Origin: Candidatus Competibacteraceae bacterium
GTDB taxonomy: Bacteria > Pseudomonadota > Gammaproteobacteria > Competibacterales > Competibacteraceae
Length of the DNA: 6,969 nucleotides
Assembly: GCA_007120095.1 (NCBI GenBank)
Contig: SKOM01000220.1
Span: forward strand, 1 to 6,969
Direction of reading: 5' to 3'
Numbering within the stretch: the first letter of the stretch is position 1; each line of letters opens with the position of its first letter. The notes below the pieces were generated by a model that saw nothing but the letters and a program-made list of their open reading frames with translations, did no database searches and was not told where the DNA came from. This document shows positions 5,461-6,969 of the stretch, piece after piece. Both the position numbers and the translations under genes were made by a program.

Positions 5461-6948
5461 ATGGGAAAAGTCACTGGATTTTTAGAATACCTAAGGGAAG
5501 ACACTGTCGATCGTGATCCTGCGGAAAGGATTAAGGACTGGAACGAATTTCATCAACCCGTGCCTGAAGATAACCTCAGGCGACAAGGGGCCAGATGCAT
5601 GGATTGCGGTGTCCCTTTTTGCCATACCGGGATTATGGTGGCCGGCGTCACCAGCGGTTGTCCCATTAATAATCTAATCCCCGAGTGGAATGATGCTGTC
5701 TACCGGGGACAATGGCGCGAAGCACTGGATTTGTTGCATAAAACTAATAATTTTCCAGAGTTTACCGGTCGGGTCTGTCCCGCGCCTTGCGAAGGTTCCT
5801 GTGTATTAGGCATTAACGAACCACCGGTCACCATCAAAAATATTGAAAACGCCATTATAGAACGCGGCTTTGCCGAAGGCTGGGTCGTGCCCAATCCACC
5901 GGCACGGCGCACGGGCAAAAAAGTGGCCATTGTGGGTTCCGGGCCGGCAGGGCTGGCCTGTGCCGACCAATTAAACAAAGTCGGCCATCAAGTGACGGTG
6001 TATGAACGCGCTGATCGTTTGGGTGGTCTGTTAATGTACGGCATCCCCAATATGAAGCTGGAAAAAATCGACGTTGTTGAGCGCCGAGTGAATATCCTGC
6101 GGCAAGAAGGGATTGAATTCGTCACCAACGCCGAGGTTGGGGACAATGTTCCGGTGGCCACATTGCAACAGGAGTTTGATGCTATTGTCCTGTGTGGGGG
6201 TGCGACCAAACCGCGTGATTTGTCGATTGAGGGCAGGGAGCTGGACGGCGTCCATTTTGCGATGGAGTTTTTGCAGGCGAATACTAAATCGCTATTGGAC
6301 AGCCAGCTTCAAGATCAGCGCTATATCAGTGCTAAAGGTAAAAAAGTTGTGGTTATCGGTGGTGGGGATACCGGCACTGATTGCGTGGCGACTTCGATGC
6401 GCCATGGCTGTGCTCAGGTCACCCAACTGGAAATCATGGAACAGCCGCCCGACAAAAGAGCGGCCGGTAACCCATGGCCGGAATGGCCGAAGCTGTATTT
6501 CCTGGATTATGGCCAAGAAGAAGCTCATGCCATCTTTGGCCGCGACCCTCGCGACTATTGCATGATGACCAAGCGTTTTATGGGCGATGAACACAAGCGG
6601 CTCAAGGGGTTGCAAGTGGTCAGCATTCGCTGGGAAACAACAGAGAACGGCGGGAAAAAACCCGTTGAAGTCCCAGGGTCTGAGCGCATTATCGAAGCGG
6701 ACTTAGTGTTATTAGCCCTGGGTTACACCGGCCCGGAAAATCCACTGCTGGAACAGCTTGGTGTTGAGCAGGATGAACGCAGTAATGTGCGCGCCGAGCA
6801 TGGCCAATTCCTGACCAATGTGCCGAGTGTGTTTGCGGCCGGGGATATGCGACGTGGGCAAAGCCTGGTGGTCTGGGCGATTAATGAAGGGCGTGGAGCC
6901 GCGCGGGAATGTGACCGGTTTTTGATGGGCACGACCTGTTTACCGTAA
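5461..6948 (+). CDS. gltD: Glutamate synthase (NADPH) small subunit
   Basis: GltD is the flavin and iron-sulfur subunit of bacterial GOGAT. It oxidises NADPH and passes electrons to the large subunit GltB, which makes glutamate from glutamine and 2-oxoglutarate. The 495 residues are complete and of normal family length. The N-terminal cysteines C46, C49, C54, C67 and then C106, C110, C114 (VCPAPCEGSC) are the cluster ligand pattern. FAD binding is seen at GSGPAGLACA (159-168), NADPH binding at IGGGDTGTD (299-307), and the C-terminal flavin motif at FAAGDMRRGQSLVVWAI. The start at 5461 gives MGKVTGFLEYLRED, the usual beginning; in-frame starts at 5410 (GTG) and 5422 would add 13-17 atypical residues. 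The Shine-Dalgarno is weak (TGAG at 5453-5456). Oddity: gltB, normally directly upstream, is absent; instead there is a tRNA, a terminator and a private promoter. GltB may lie elsewhere or downstream. Confidence 0.95.
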   Translation: MGKVTGFLEYLREDTVDRDPAERIKDWNEFHQPVPEDNLRRQGARCMDCGVPFCHTGIMVAGVTSGCPINNLIPEWNDAVYRGQWREALDLLHKTNNFPEFTGRVCPAPCEGSCVLGINEPPVTIKNIENAIIERGFAEGWVVPNPPARRTGKKVAIVGSGPAGLACADQLNKVGHQVTVYERADRLGGLLMYGIPNMKLEKIDVVERRVNILRQEGIEFVTNAEVGDNVPVATLQQEFDAIVLCGGATKPRDLSIEGRELDGVHFAMEFLQANTKSLLDSQLQDQRYISAKGKKVVVIGGGDTGTDCVATSMRHGCAQVTQLEIMEQPPDKRAAGNPWPEWPKLYFLDYGQEEAHAIFGRDPRDYCMMTKRFMGDEHKRLKGLQVVSIRWETTENGGKKPVEVPGSERIIEADLVLLALGYTGPENPLLEQLGVEQDERSNVRAEHGQFLTNVPSVFAAGDMRRGQSLVVWAINEGRGAARECDRFLMGTTCLP

Positions 6949-6969
6949 TTACGACGGCTTGCAATTCGC

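Noticed and set aside
5163..5516. Open frames of 117 residues (5163-5516) and 89 residues (5186-5455) across the tRNA region
   Set aside because: They contain strings such as GAVAQLGERGVRNAKVGG and GRSSVGRAW, which are translations of a tRNA gene often misannotated as protein. They also cross the terminator and the gltD promoter.
6113..6565. 150-residue + strand frame inside gltD
   Set aside because: It is an out-of-frame reading of gltD, which has unbroken motifs across the same bases.

Overview
The window looks like chromosomal DNA from a moderately GC-rich proteobacterium, most likely a gammaproteobacterium. This rests on E. coli-style sigma-70 promoters, a CCA-encoding tRNA-Ala, a GcvA-type LysR regulator next to a small DUF1127 protein, and a class I-like PHA synthase. 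The genus cannot be told from the sequence. No phage, insertion sequence, CRISPR array or sign of recent transfer was seen.

Region 1 (bases 1-3791, + strand) is a tight three-gene set. It holds the C-terminal part of a polyhydroxyalkanoate synthase (phaC, cut by the left window edge), a fusion protein with a MaoC-like (R)-enoyl-CoA hydratase domain followed by a phosphate acyltransferase domain, and an acetate kinase (ackA). The fusion starts 12 bases after the phaC stop, and ackA overlaps the fusion by 4 bases (ATGA). Together they suggest a node on the acyl-CoA pool. PhaC can store (R)-3-hydroxyacyl-CoA as polymer, while the Pta domain and AckA can turn acyl-CoA into free acid plus ATP and release CoA. 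The hydratase domain carries Asn where the family's catalytic Asp is expected, so its activity is open to question.

Region 2 (3780-5112) has a LysR-type regulator on the minus strand, whose 3' end overlaps ackA by 12 bases, and a divergent 81-residue DUF1127 protein. They share a 133-base intergenic region with a GTGTA-N6-TACAC palindrome.

Region 3 (5178-5334) is a self-contained tRNA-Ala(CGC) unit: a promoter with 17-base spacing, a 76-base tRNA with the G3:U70 alanine identity pair, and a rho-independent terminator.

Region 4 (5373-6948) is gltD, the glutamate synthase small subunit, with its own strong promoter (TTGACT-N17-GATAAT). An inverted repeat sits in the promoter spacer and overlaps the -10 box. 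No gltB lies upstream, so gltD is not the second gene of a gltBD operon here. A following partner cannot be excluded, because only 21 bases remain after its stop.

Most of the window is well-known gene families. The points most worth checking are the synthase/acyltransferase/kinase gene set with the altered hydratase residue, and gltD separated from gltB behind a possible operator. I saw no clearly novel system.
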